From NCBI GenBank assembly GCA_039962225.1, contig JAMPKV010000009.1, positions 1 through 64,000 of the forward strand: a stretch of 64,000 bases of DNA. The letters are read 5' to 3'. The translations under genes and the position numbers were made by a program. The notes below the pieces were generated by a model. It worked only from the letters and a program-made list of their open reading frames with translations, searched no databases and was not told the DNA's origin. Shown piece by piece: positions 37,028 to 45,597 of this stretch; position 1 is the first letter of the stretch, and each line of letters starts with the position of its first letter. This DNA is from Microcoleus sp. AS-A8 (lineage in GTDB: Bacteria > Cyanobacteriota > Cyanobacteriia > Cyanobacteriales > Coleofasciculaceae).

Positions 37028-38482
37028 TCACTCAACTTGCAAGTTACGGAGGAAGTAGAAGCGATCGCTCTTCCAATCAGTTCCCTCTTTTCGTCCCAAG
37101 TAACCTGTTAAAGGTGAGGAAAGCTCAATTAGTAAATTGTACACTTTAAAATCGTCTAGCTTAGAGCTTAAATCCTTGGCAAAAACAGCATTGTATTGAA
37201 CGCGAATTTCAACTGTTAGGTGTCCACTTCCTGGTTCGCCAAGCTGCTTCACGGCTTGAACAATGTGCGATCGCAGCTTAATGTTGTTCTGAACTTTCTC
37301 AATATATTCATCAATTCTAGGGTCAGTTTGTCCAGCTCCTAGATAAGTCTTAAGTTCAATGAGGTTGACTGAACCTGGATACTTGGCTTGTAATTCTACT
37401 AACTTCTGGAGAGTCATAGGATTGATAATACTGATAATTGATACATCAGCCGATTCTTTAAGATATTTGGTCGGTTCACCGGGACCAATAATCAACTTGA
37501 CAGCAATGTCATAGTCTTCTTTACCGAGATGCCTTTTGCCAATCCTGTCCAACTGCTCAACTGTCGAATCAGGAATACTTTTACCTGCTTTGCACTCTCC
37601 AACTAGTGGATAAGGCGTTGTACAGTATAAGTCCATGCCACCAGCACCCCCTTTTGCTGTAGGGTCAACGCCAAAGCCGAGAAAAGCTAGACTTTTATGA
37701 ACGATTTGTTCAAATGCTGTCCCTTTTTCGTAATTGCCGCCAATAGTAGCAGTGCCTAAATCATTGATGGTATATATCCAAGCCAAGTCTTCTGGGAGCG
37801 TGTTAGGTTGATTAGTCGCCCACCCTAAAAATTTCTGGATATGGTGATTCAAGCTTTCAGCGGCTGGATTACTAAGAGCTAACTGTGCGATCGCACTCTC
37901 CAACTCTTCCAACTCAGGATGTAAAGGTGGCTCTAGGTTTTCTAGCTGGCGGCGGCGTTGGGTGAAGATGCGATCGCTCAATACTGGCAAAGATTGAGTA
38001 ACAGTTAGGGAATTAAGCAAACCAACAAACTTTCCTATCTTTTCCTGACTGTTGAGATTTACCGCCACCTCAATCGGCTGAGGTAGTTGGTAGACGCGCA
38101 AGTAAGCTAGGAATATATGATGTCTTTGCCGAAGTACCTCCTGTAAGCATTCTGTTGTCCAGACGGTTAATCGCGACAAGGCAGGTAAAACGTCAGTATC
38201 ACCTATGCTTTGGCACAATTCGCATCTAGCCCAAACTTTTATTGAAACTGTTTCGGAACCTAACTGGGCAAGAGTTGTTTGAGCAATGGGCAAAAAATTT
38301 GAGCGATAGTACTGCTCAACTGGTAGTAAATTAGTTGAGACATCGCATGGATGAAGGACAAATTGCTGTCCTGGATTGATAAACGTCCGAGGCATAACTG
38401 CAACCATACGACCTTGCACTAAAGCCTCAATATCTGGAGCAGGTAGACACAGAGCCGTTGGAATTGAAACTAAATTAGTCAT
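37028..38482 (-). CDS. DUF1802-like / PD-(D/E)XK nuclease fusion, putative defence effector
   Basis: 484 residues. The N-terminal about 145 residues match the DUF1802 pattern (IEALVQGRMVAVMPR, LHPCDVSTNLLP, LSRLTVWTTECLQE, AYLRVYQLPQPIEV), a PUA-like fold of unknown function. After a helical linker comes an Mrr-like restriction-endonuclease core: E258 in FEQIVHKSL, D284 in GGMDLYC and E296-C-K298 in VGECKAGKS, the complete PD-(D/E)XK site. The C-terminal 150 residues are not recognised. Its start overlaps the ATPase stop by 4 bp (translational coupling). The DNA-cutting role is inferred from the motif. Confidence 0.72.
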   Translation of the reverse strand: MTNLVSIPTALCLPAPDIEALVQGRMVAVMPRTFINPGQQFVLHPCDVSTNLLPVEQYYRSNFLPIAQTTLAQLGSETVSIKVWARCELCQSIGDTDVLPALSRLTVWTTECLQEVLRQRHHIFLAYLRVYQLPQPIEVAVNLNSQEKIGKFVGLLNSLTVTQSLPVLSDRIFTQRRRQLENLEPPLHPELEELESAIAQLALSNPAAESLNHHIQKFLGWATNQPNTLPEDLAWIYTINDLGTATIGGNYEKGTAFEQIVHKSLAFLGFGVDPTAKGGAGGMDLYCTTPYPLVGECKAGKSIPDSTVEQLDRIGKRHLGKEDYDIAVKLIIGPGEPTKYLKESADVSIISIINPMTLQKLVELQAKYPGSVNLIELKTYLGAGQTDPRIDEYIEKVQNNIKLRSHIVQAVKQLGEPGSGHLTVEIRVQYNAVFAKDLSSKLDDFKVYNLLIELSSPLTGYLGRKEGTDWKSDRFYFLRNLQVE

Positions 38483-40410
38483 AGACTCAGTTTCTTGAGT
38501 AAATCATCTATTGCCACCTCAAAATCATCTATTTCAGGTAAATCTGGTATTGAGCTGCTTATGTTGTTGATTGTTTCTTCTTCTGGCACTGGGCTAGTAA
38601 TCTCCTCATCAACTACTCCCTCTGGAAGTTGACCAGATGGATCGCTCAATATCTCATGGATAAGATTGTTGTCGAACACTATCTTTTCACGACTGACAAA
38701 AGCCTTTATTTGCTCTTCACTCACCTCAAAATCTTCCGGCGCATTGCTAACAGCTCGAATCGCTAAAAGTGGCTTGATGTCTTCACTTCTCAACATTACC
38801 CATTCTCCGCCTAACTTTTTAGACAAAAGTTGATCTAAATACTCTTGTCCTTTTGTCTTGGGATTAACTGCCTTAGTACGAACTAAGCAACCGCGAGTCA
38901 TATCAAATTTTTGGTAGTCAATCAATCGCTTCAAGGTAGCACTTACAAACTTTGCACCAGAATTTTGAACAACTGCTACTACTATCTTGACGACTTTTCC
39001 ATCTTCTTTGCCAACAATTCTGAAGTGGAGGTAGCCTTTGTCTGCACTTTTAGCTTGAATATCCTCAATACGTTCAACTTGCACTCGTTCTATAGTCTCT
39101 CCTGCTAGTGTGAGGAAACCTAGACGCAGAGCATCAGCCAGCGTAGCATTATCCTCTAAATAGTCATCGATTGACTTCTCCAGTGCAGCCAACTCCTTGT
39201 TAAAGGCAATTCCAACTTTATGTAGTGGATCTTTTAGTGGAGCATCACCCTTGCCTACTTTCCAGTTCTCTGCACACCAGTTCAAAACTGCCCTTATAAT
39301 TGGCTTTTCTTTGCCAAGCTCTCTCAACTCACCTTCATTAAAGGGATAAACAGGAGTAGGTGGAGTCAAACCCTTTTTCTCATAAAACTCTTTTAACCAT
39401 TGAGAAACAACAGCCACAACACCATCAGCATTGAGAGGACTTAAATCAAAGGTTTTATTACCAATCCTATCAGTAACGGCTTGTGCCTCTGGCACGGCTC
39501 TGATTTGGTTTGTCCAAGTTAGAGGATACATAGCCATCATTAAAATGCCACGCTTGATTTTGCCGTACAGGTCTTTTGCTAAAAGAGCCGCAACCTGCGC
39601 CCTTGTAAAACCTCGCTCATTACAATCTATACTCTCTAGCTCATCAAAGCAGATTACCAGCGTTCTGTAGTCACCAATTAAGTCTAAAATTTGGCAGATA
39701 ATCTGCAATGCTTCAGCTTCTTTATCTTCTTGACTCTGACTTGGTAATCCCATTGCGTCAGCTTGTGACTGTGCTAAATCTCTTCCAGATAGCCAGTTGA
39801 TTGCGAAGGATACTTTATCTGGAGAAAGTGTCCATAGGAGAGCCTGAATTAAATAAGGATTTTCAATATTCGACTTGAGTTGAAGTACCTTGGCTGTCAA
39901 ATTATCAACCAATTTGGGATTTTGAGCTAATGCTCCAGGAAATCGGCTAATTAATTGCTGAGGCGTATACTCTTTCTTGATTGCCTCATTTACTAAAGCA
40001 GTAGCTAACTCTTGCCACTGCATAACACCTTGATTACCAGTCTGTTTAAGGCTGGATGCCAAAGTATCTAGAAACTTAGAATTAATTCGATTTAAATCGC
40101 CATACTCACTCATGTAGACAAAAAAAGACCCACCCTCAACCTTAAGCTGGCGACGAATTCGGCTGAGCAGGTGGCTTTTTCCTAGTCCTCTCTCAGCTTT
40201 GATCGTGATACCGAGAACTGAAAGTTGTCTGGCACGAATTTGTTCGATTGCCTGAAAAACACCGTTAGAGGCATGAGCATTTATGGAAGGTACATCAGGA
40301 AAACTCTGTTCCCAAACATCATGGCTTCTGACTACCAATGGCCTGTCAAATGGGTTTTCACTCTTGATGGCATGGTTGAGATCTGTAATGGCAGAAGGTA
40401 CGCTATTCAT
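38479..40410 (-). CDS. AAA/ORC-like P-loop ATPase of a putative defence module
   Basis: 643 residues. Walker A ERGLGKSH is at 73-80 and Walker B LVICFDEL at 251-258. The Asn-rich entry YMSEYGDLNRIN and a sensor-like region (LMMAMYPLTWTNQIRA) follow. The segment of about 480-580 (VAVVQNSGAKFVSATLKRLI, GCLVRTKAVNP, GGEWVMLRSEDIKPLLAIRAV) looks like a degenerate nuclease or nucleic-acid binding domain seen in ATPases of bacterial defence loci. The tail is acidic. It probably uses ATP to sense or remodel DNA for the neighbouring nuclease. I cannot assign it to a named system. Confidence 0.68.
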   Translation of the reverse strand: MNSVPSAITDLNHAIKSENPFDRPLVVRSHDVWEQSFPDVPSINAHASNGVFQAIEQIRARQLSVLGITIKAERGLGKSHLLSRIRRQLKVEGGSFFVYMSEYGDLNRINSKFLDTLASSLKQTGNQGVMQWQELATALVNEAIKKEYTPQQLISRFPGALAQNPKLVDNLTAKVLQLKSNIENPYLIQALLWTLSPDKVSFAINWLSGRDLAQSQADAMGLPSQSQEDKEAEALQIICQILDLIGDYRTLVICFDELESIDCNERGFTRAQVAALLAKDLYGKIKRGILMMAMYPLTWTNQIRAVPEAQAVTDRIGNKTFDLSPLNADGVVAVVSQWLKEFYEKKGLTPPTPVYPFNEGELRELGKEKPIIRAVLNWCAENWKVGKGDAPLKDPLHKVGIAFNKELAALEKSIDDYLEDNATLADALRLGFLTLAGETIERVQVERIEDIQAKSADKGYLHFRIVGKEDGKVVKIVVAVVQNSGAKFVSATLKRLIDYQKFDMTRGCLVRTKAVNPKTKGQEYLDQLLSKKLGGEWVMLRSEDIKPLLAIRAVSNAPEDFEVSEEQIKAFVSREKIVFDNNLIHEILSDPSGQLPEGVVDEEITSPVPEEETINNISSSIPDLPEIDDFEVAIDDLLKKLSL

Positions 40411-40474
40411 AAGTCGTGTGAGAGTTAAACAGTAGAAAAGTAAAAGAGTATGGGAACAGTTTGAATGAGTTAGT

Positions 40475-41173
40475 TTATGGGGTTAGACGCTTGGCATAGC
40501 AGCGTAACCCACTCACTTTGGTTGTGATAGAATCTTCAAGCTTGTCTGGGGCACTGTCTTCCACGCTGCCTTCGAGTAGCTGCAAAATATCATCAGCTTG
40601 CATCTCCAGCAGCCACTCATTGAACTGAGAGCGAGTGACGCGATCGCCAATTGCCCGCCGGATTCGATAAATCGGTACCAAGCTATCCAGGTTGTAGTCC
40701 TGATTAAGTTGGTCGTAGACATCCAACGCCATAGGCTTAAACTCGTCGTAAGATGCGATCGCAGTGGCTGTTGGTTTCGCTTGACCATTTGACGTACTCA
40801 CAGCACCATCCATATGACGAATCCACTTGAGCAAAGTATTGAAATCTTTTGCTCTAACTTGCTTGGCGTTAGACTCAAAATCAGGGCTTTTCAGCCCAGC
40901 GTCTAGCATGTGCAAACCCTTATCCGTCAGGGAAAGCTTGACCGATCTGTTTTTTGTGGCACTCGCGATCGCCCCCTCTTTTTCTAATTGTTCAAAAAAA
41001 ACCTGATAGTCTCCAGCCTTCTCCTTTGTCTGTAGAATTCGCTTAATTAATTCACTCTTCTTGACTTCGTGCCCTTCTCTGCCCATGTCCCACAAGGCAA
41101 GCAGCAAGCGAATCTTGGATTGCTGTTCGTTAACCCCTGAATCATTAGGTTTGGCTTTATTTTTTGCTGACAT
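40475..41173 (-). CDS. Winged-helix DNA-binding protein of a putative defence module
   Basis: 232 residues. The first about 75 residues form a winged helix (KIRLLLALWDMG...KKSELIKRILQ, FFEQLEKEGAIAS, VKLSLTDKGLHML). A second, shorter helical/winged region lies at about 160-205 (IYRIRRAIGDRVTRSQFNEWLLEMQ). It is first in a same-strand run with the ATPase (64 bp downstream) and the nuclease. It may repress the operon or tether the complex to DNA. No exact family is recognised. Confidence 0.62.
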   Translation of the reverse strand: MSAKNKAKPNDSGVNEQQSKIRLLLALWDMGREGHEVKKSELIKRILQTKEKAGDYQVFFEQLEKEGAIASATKNRSVKLSLTDKGLHMLDAGLKSPDFESNAKQVRAKDFNTLLKWIRHMDGAVSTSNGQAKPTATAIASYDEFKPMALDVYDQLNQDYNLDSLVPIYRIRRAIGDRVTRSQFNEWLLEMQADDILQLLEGSVEDSAPDKLEDSITTKVSGLRCYAKRLTP

Positions 41174-41348
41174 GTTGATAATTCTCAGTAATTTGAGTGA
41201 TAAGATAAAAGATTTACAAACTAATCCCTCAAGTTATTGTAACTACGTCGATTAAAAACAATAATCAGGAACGGCAATATATAATGCTTCCGTAAATTTA
41301 CGGAAATCTGAAATCTTTTATCCGTGAATTGAGGTTGCAATATCAGTG

Positions 41349-42125
41349 ATGAAATTTTTAGGAATTGACCTCGGCTGGACATCTGGAGCAAGTGGTCTAT
41401 GTTGCCTAGAATGGTCAGATGGCAGCCTACATCTACTAGATTTAGACCGACAGCAAACAACCACAGACATCTTAAATTGGGTAGACAAATGGACGGCACC
41501 CAGCGAACCCGCCATGATTGCCGTCGATGCCCCCACCCTCATTCCCAACACCACAGGGATGCGTCTACCCGACAAACTCACCCACCAGCACTTCCGCCAC
41601 TATCACGCCGGTTGCTACCCCGCCAATCTCGGACGCCCCTTTGCCCAACACACCATCGAATTTGGTCTAATCCTAGAAGCACGAGGATTTGTCCACGCCC
41701 CCATCATTACCCCCCAAATTCCAGGACGCTACCAAATCGAAGTCTATCCCCATCCTGCGATCGTCCATCTATTCGGACTCACCCGCATCCTAAAATACAA
41801 AAAAGGCAAACTCAGCGATCGCCACTCCGAACTCCTCAAACTCCACCAATACATCCTCACCATCCTACCCACCCTCACCCCCTCCCTAACCCTCCCCTCT
41901 CCCTGCCCTCTGCGCCTCTGTGGTTCGTTTCTTCCCACCGGAATCGCCCTCAAAGCGATCGAAGACCAACTCGATAGCCTGATCTGCGCCTATGTCGCCG
42001 CCCACTGGTGGTACTGGGGAAGCGATCGCAACTGGGTACTCGGCGACAGCACCACCGGCTATATCGTCATTCCAGCCCCCACAATCAATAACTCAAAGCT
42101 CAGCGATCGCTTTGTGGCAAAATGA
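41349..42125 (+). CDS. DUF429 protein, predicted RNase H-fold nuclease
   Basis: 258 residues. It opens with [15 protein letters not shown], a glycine-containing motif with the first acidic residue, then [12 protein letters not shown], and ends with [18 protein letters not shown], where an acidic pair completes the RNase H-like site typical of DUF429. The true function is unknown. Residues encoded at about 41880-41940 ([17 protein letters not shown]) come from a CTCTGCGCCTCTGTGG repeat kept in frame. The ATG at 41349 is preferred over the adjoining GTG. It is divergent from the winged-helix gene. Confidence 0.75.
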   Translation: MKFLGIDLGWTSGASGLCCLEWSDGSLHLLDLDRQQTTTDILNWVDKWTAPSEPAMIAVDAPTLIPNTTGMRLPDKLTHQHFRHYHAGCYPANLGRPFAQHTIEFGLILEARGFVHAPIITPQIPGRYQIEVYPHPAIVHLFGLTRILKYKKGKLSDRHSELLKLHQYILTILPTLTPSLTLPSPCPLRLCGSFLPTGIALKAIEDQLDSLICAYVAAHWWYWGSDRNWVLGDSTTGYIVIPAPTINNSKLSDRFVAK

Positions 42126-42162
42126 TAAGCGTAAAGAAAAGATTAACTATCAGGTAATTGAA

Positions 42163-43257
42163 GTGAGTCCAACTGCCCCAGCACCAATGACCGCTCGCCG
42201 CATGGTTTTTCCATTCACTGCCATTGTGGGTCAGGAAGAAATGAAACTGGCGCTACTGCTGAATGTGATTGACCCCAAAGTTGGCGGAGTCATGATCATG
42301 GGCGATCGCGGCACCGGCAAATCCACCACCATTCGGGCGTTGGCTGACCTATTACCAGAAATTGACGTAATCGCCGACGACCCCTTCAACAGCGACCCCA
42401 ACGACCCTGACGGGATAAGTGATAATACCTCATCACAAAATCCCTCAATTGTCAAGAAAAAAGTCCCGATGGTTGACCTCCCCTTAGGCGCAACCGAAGA
42501 CCGAGTCTGCGGCACCATTGATATTGAAAAAGCCTTATCCGAAGGCGTGAAAGCCTTTGAACCCGGACTGCTTGCCAAAGCCAATCGTGGCATCCTCTAT
42601 GTAGACGAAGTCAACCTATTAGACGACCACTTAGTCGATGTCCTCCTAGACTCCGCCGCCAGTGGTTGGAACACCGTTGAACGAGAAGGCATCTCCATTC
42701 GCCACCCAGCCCGCTTTGTTCTCGTCGGTTCCGGCAACCCCGAAGAAGGCGAACTGCGACCCCAACTCCTTGATCGCTTTGGGATGCACGCAGAAATCCG
42801 CACCGTCAAAGAGCCAGCCTTGCGTGTCGAGATTGTGGAACAACGGGCTGCATTTGACCAAAATCCCCAGGCATTCATGGAGCAGTATCAGCCTGAGCAA
42901 GAAGCCATGCAGCAAAAGCTTGTTGCCGCTCAACAGCTACTGCCTCAAGTCGAGCTAGACTACGACTTGCGGGTAAAAATTTCTCAAGTCTGCTCAGAAC
43001 TCGATGTAGATGGACTTAGAGGTGATATTGTGACCAATCGTGCTGCCAAAGCACTGGCGGCCTTGGAAGGACGCAACGAAGTCACCGTTGATGATATCCG
43101 CCGTGTGATCACCTTATGTCTGCGTCACCGTCTACGCAAAGACCCACTCGAATCCATTGACTCCGGTTACAAAGTAGAAAAAGTCTTTAGCCGCGTTTTT
43201 GGCTTGGAGGCGTCGTCAGCGGAAAATTCAGCCGCTACAGCCAATGGAGTTCGTTAA
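42163..43257 (+). CDS. chlI: Magnesium chelatase ATPase subunit I
   Basis: About 364 residues. The AAA+ subunit that, with ChlD and ChlH, inserts Mg2+ into protoporphyrin IX, the first committed step of chlorophyll synthesis. It has Walker [10 protein letters not shown], Walker [12 protein letters not shown], the ChlI insert [12 protein letters not shown], sensor [23 protein letters not shown], and the C-terminal helical lid. The chosen start is the GTG of VSPTAPAP; the open frame upstream overlaps DUF429 in another frame. An ATG eight codons further in is an alternative. Confidence 0.95.
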   Translation: MSPTAPAPMTARRMVFPFTAIVGQEEMKLALLLNVIDPKVGGVMIMGDRGTGKSTTIRALADLLPEIDVIADDPFNSDPNDPDGISDNTSSQNPSIVKKKVPMVDLPLGATEDRVCGTIDIEKALSEGVKAFEPGLLAKANRGILYVDEVNLLDDHLVDVLLDSAASGWNTVEREGISIRHPARFVLVGSGNPEEGELRPQLLDRFGMHAEIRTVKEPALRVEIVEQRAAFDQNPQAFMEQYQPEQEAMQQKLVAAQQLLPQVELDYDLRVKISQVCSELDVDGLRGDIVTNRAAKALAALEGRNEVTVDDIRRVITLCLRHRLRKDPLESIDSGYKVEKVFSRVFGLEASSAENSAATANGVR

Positions 43258-43266
43258 TTCAACGCA

Positions 43267-43318
43267 GGTTGGAACGTTGGCAGGTTGGAACGTTGGCAGG
43301 TTAAACGTTCTAACCTGC
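43267..43318. repeat. Tandem 16-bp repeat and hairpin after chlI
   Basis: Two identical units of GGTTGGAACGTTGGCA (43267-43282, 43283-43298). They are followed by an 8-bp perfect hairpin GCAGGTTA/TAACCTGC (43296-43318), which could end the chlI transcript. Confidence 0.65.
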
Positions 43319-43377
43319 AACTTGTTAATCTATTAACCAATAATCTGTTAACCTTCAACGTATTAGCCTGCAACTCG

Positions 43378-43585
43378 ACGTCACTGACCTCCGGAGTAGA
43401 GCGCGGAGGCTTGAAAGAGGAAGACTCACCACCTTCTTAATTCAGGACTAAAACAGTGTCTAGCCAATTGCTGAACTACCTGGGAGTGGTATCCCGCAAG
43501 ACGTTAAGAATGCCTCCCTAGTTTTTAACCCCTCTGGGGTCAGCGGCGAAGGGAAATATATACCTAGCAATAGGACTTATCGTCA
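43378..43585 (+). ncRNA. Omega RNA / HEARO-like RNA preceding the IsrB-like gene
   Basis: A GC-rich, structured 210-nt leader ends at the start codon. Visible elements: hairpin CCTCCG/CGGAGG (43388-43393, 43404-43409), hairpin ACCCC-TCT-GGGGT (43528-43540), a GGGA/TCCC hairpin near 43484-43497, and a long-range complement CTGACC (43384-43389) with GGTCAG (43538-43543). Weinberg and colleagues' HEARO RNAs were later recognised as IscB/IsrB omega RNAs located in exactly this position. The guide would be the flanking DNA just 5' of about 43378. Confidence 0.65.
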
Positions 43586-44620
43586 ATGTTTGTTCCCGTT
43601 GTAAACAGTGAAAACAGACCGTTAATGCCGACTACTCCAAGCCGTGCAAAGCGTTGGATTAAGTTAGGTAAAGCAACACCGTTCTGGAAGAAAGGAGTGT
43701 TTTGTGTTCGACTCAACGTAGAACCTTCTAACACAAATCGTCAGCCAATAGCGGTAGGAATTGACCCAGGTTCAAAGCGAGAAGCATTTACAGTCAAATC
43801 TCAAGCTCACACTTACCTCAATGTGCAAACCCATGCTGTTGACTGGGTGAAAGACCATGTTGAGGTGAGACGAAATATGCGACGAGCAAGACGCTTTCGC
43901 AATACCCCCTGTCGTCAAAACCGAGCTAACAGATTAGTCAATAAAACCCGCATTCCTCCATCTACCAAAGCACGATGGCAGTGGAAGCTAAGGATAGTTA
44001 ACTGGCTAACCAAGATGTTTCCTGTATCGGCTTTTGTTGTGGAGGACATTAAAGCCTGCACATGGAAGAACGGACGTAAGTGGAATGTTTCGTTCAGTCC
44101 CCTAGAGGTAGGCAAGCACTGGTTCTATTCTGAACTCAGAAAAATTGCTCATCTTGAGACTAAATCTGGAAACGATACTTACGAGCTGCGACAAAGTTTA
44201 GGACTTCATAAGTCCAAGCAGAAGCTGTCAAATAAGTTTGAAGCGCATTGTGTTGATTCTTGGGTGCTAGCTAATTGGTATGTGGGAGGACACACCGAAT
44301 CAGACAATATCAAACTGATTGAGGTTGTCCCACTAGAGTTCCATCGTAGACAATTGCACCGTTTACAACATGCTCCTGGACACATACGTTCTCGATATGG
44401 TGGAACCATTAGTGCTGGATTCAAGCGTGGCTCAATCGTTAAACATCCTAAATACGGGTTCTGTTACGTTGGCGGCTGGGCATTGTCTCCAACAAAGAAA
44501 GATCCAGGCCGGAAAACAATTAGCTTGCACAGTTTGAATACTGGCAAGCGGCTAACTCAAAACGCAGTGCCTATGGATTGCAAGTTTTTGTCTTACAACT
44601 CGTGGCGCATAGCAAATTGA
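43586..44620 (+). CDS. IsrB-like RNA-guided RuvC nickase (RRXRR protein, no HNH)
   Basis: 344 residues. The N-terminal PLMP domain has NSENRPLMPTTPSRAKRWI. RuvC-I is in AVGIDPGSKREAF (D60). An Arg-rich bridge helix follows at about 94-118 (RRNMRRARRF...). RuvC-II is in AFVVEDIKA (E153) and RuvC-III in FEAHCVDSWV (H221, D224). Only about 65 residues separate RuvC-II from RuvC-III, with no Cys pairs or HNH signature, so the second nuclease domain of IscB is absent; size and layout match IsrB. Known IsrB proteins nick one DNA strand guided by omega RNA. All catalytic residues are kept. An omega-RNA-like leader directly precedes the ATG. Confidence 0.82.
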   Translation: MFVPVVNSENRPLMPTTPSRAKRWIKLGKATPFWKKGVFCVRLNVEPSNTNRQPIAVGIDPGSKREAFTVKSQAHTYLNVQTHAVDWVKDHVEVRRNMRRARRFRNTPCRQNRANRLVNKTRIPPSTKARWQWKLRIVNWLTKMFPVSAFVVEDIKACTWKNGRKWNVSFSPLEVGKHWFYSELRKIAHLETKSGNDTYELRQSLGLHKSKQKLSNKFEAHCVDSWVLANWYVGGHTESDNIKLIEVVPLEFHRRQLHRLQHAPGHIRSRYGGTISAGFKRGSIVKHPKYGFCYVGGWALSPTKKDPGRKTISLHSLNTGKRLTQNAVPMDCKFLSYNSWRIAN

Positions 44621-44628
44621 TTTGTAAA

Positions 44629-44663
44629 GCCGTCCTAAAAGGACGCGGAGCTTTAGTGAGCAG
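44629..44663 (+). repeat. Right-end hairpin of the IsrB-like element
   Basis: CGTCCT-AAA-AGGACG stem, then CGGAGC and GAGCAG. It shares most positions with 4029-4064 at the end of the tnpB element. Confidence 0.7.
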
Positions 44664-44683
44664 TTTCTAACCCAGGAATTTCG

Positions 44684-45466
44684 ATGACAGAACCCCTGAT
44701 TGAACTAAAGGGAGTTAGCAAGTCTTTTGGTGATAATATCATCCTGGATCATGTTGACTTGACCATTTATCGGGGCGAGGCGCTGGGGATTATTGGTCCT
44801 TCTGGTACCGGAAAATCAACCATTCTGCGAATTATTGCGGGTCTCACTCCCGTTGAGACTGGGGAAATTTATGTGGCAGGGCAACAGCGCCAAGGTTTAA
44901 TCGAGGATGCCCAAGACCCCATTGGTATTGGCATGGTGTTTCAACAGGCGGCGTTGTTCGACTCGTTGACGGTGGAAGAAAATGTCGGTTTCTTGCTTTA
45001 CCAGCACTCAAAATTACCGCGCAAGCGGATTCGGGAATTGGTTGCTCGCAGCCTGGAGAAGGTCGGTTTACCAGGTATCGGCAACCGCTACCCATCTGAG
45101 TTATCCGGAGGGATGCGCAAGCGCGTCAGCTTTGCTCGTGCCATCATGGCTAACCCCGATAATGCCAAGGACAACCCGCAAGTTTTACTCTATGATGAGC
45201 CAACGGCTGGTCTTGACCCGATCGCTTCCACCGTGATTGAGGATTTAGTCCGTCAACTCCAGTTTGCCGATGAGGGTTGCGGTTCCTACGTCATGGTAAC
45301 TCACCAAGACAGTACGATTCGCCGCACGACTGACCGGGTTGTGTTTCTCTACAGAGGCAAGATACAGTGGCAAGGTAAGGTTAACGAGATTGATACGACG
45401 GATAATCCTCTAGTACGACAATTTTTTAGTGCTAGTATCACTGGACCCATTCAGGCAATTGGGTAG
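44684..45466 (+). CDS. mlaF: ABC transporter ATPase, MlaF-like
   Basis: 260 residues. Walker A GPSGTGKST, Q-loop FQQAALFDSLTVEENV, signature LSGGMRKRV, Walker B VLLYDEPTAGLD and the switch His in MVTHQDS. The pattern IELKGVSKSFGDN...ILDHVDLTIYRGE matches MlaF/TtgA ATPases that energise phospholipid transport between the envelope membranes. The MCE-domain partner (MlaD) follows 131 bp downstream; the permease MlaE is not in this window. The IsrB-like element ends 20 bp upstream and may have separated it from its promoter. Confidence 0.9.
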   Translation: MTEPLIELKGVSKSFGDNIILDHVDLTIYRGEALGIIGPSGTGKSTILRIIAGLTPVETGEIYVAGQQRQGLIEDAQDPIGIGMVFQQAALFDSLTVEENVGFLLYQHSKLPRKRIRELVARSLEKVGLPGIGNRYPSELSGGMRKRVSFARAIMANPDNAKDNPQVLLYDEPTAGLDPIASTVIEDLVRQLQFADEGCGSYVMVTHQDSTIRRTTDRVVFLYRGKIQWQGKVNEIDTTDNPLVRQFFSASITGPIQAIG

Positions 45467-45597
45467 GATACCTATATAGTGAATAGCGATCAGTTCACAG
45501 GCGGTTAGCTGTTATTTGTAATTCAGTATTGGTTCTGGGTAAGAGGTAGAGGGCAGAAAGCTAACAGTTAACAGCTAATAGCGAAGGAAGAAAAATT

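Larger units (their letters stand above)
43378..44663 (+). mobile_element. IsrB-like (HNH-less IscB relative) insertion element
   Basis: A unit made of a structured leader RNA, one RRXRR/PLMP-type ORF and a terminal hairpin. The right end is supported by its match to 4029-4064. The left end is inferred from the start of the structured RNA. No transposase is present. Confidence 0.65.

Noticed and set aside
41399-41977. 192-residue Arg/Pro/His-rich open frame in the DUF429 region
   Set aside because: A frame-shifted shadow of the DUF429 gene, with extreme composition typical of a non-coding frame.
42231-42593. 120-residue open frame antisense to chlI
   Set aside because: It lies within conserved ChlI motifs and has no supporting signals.
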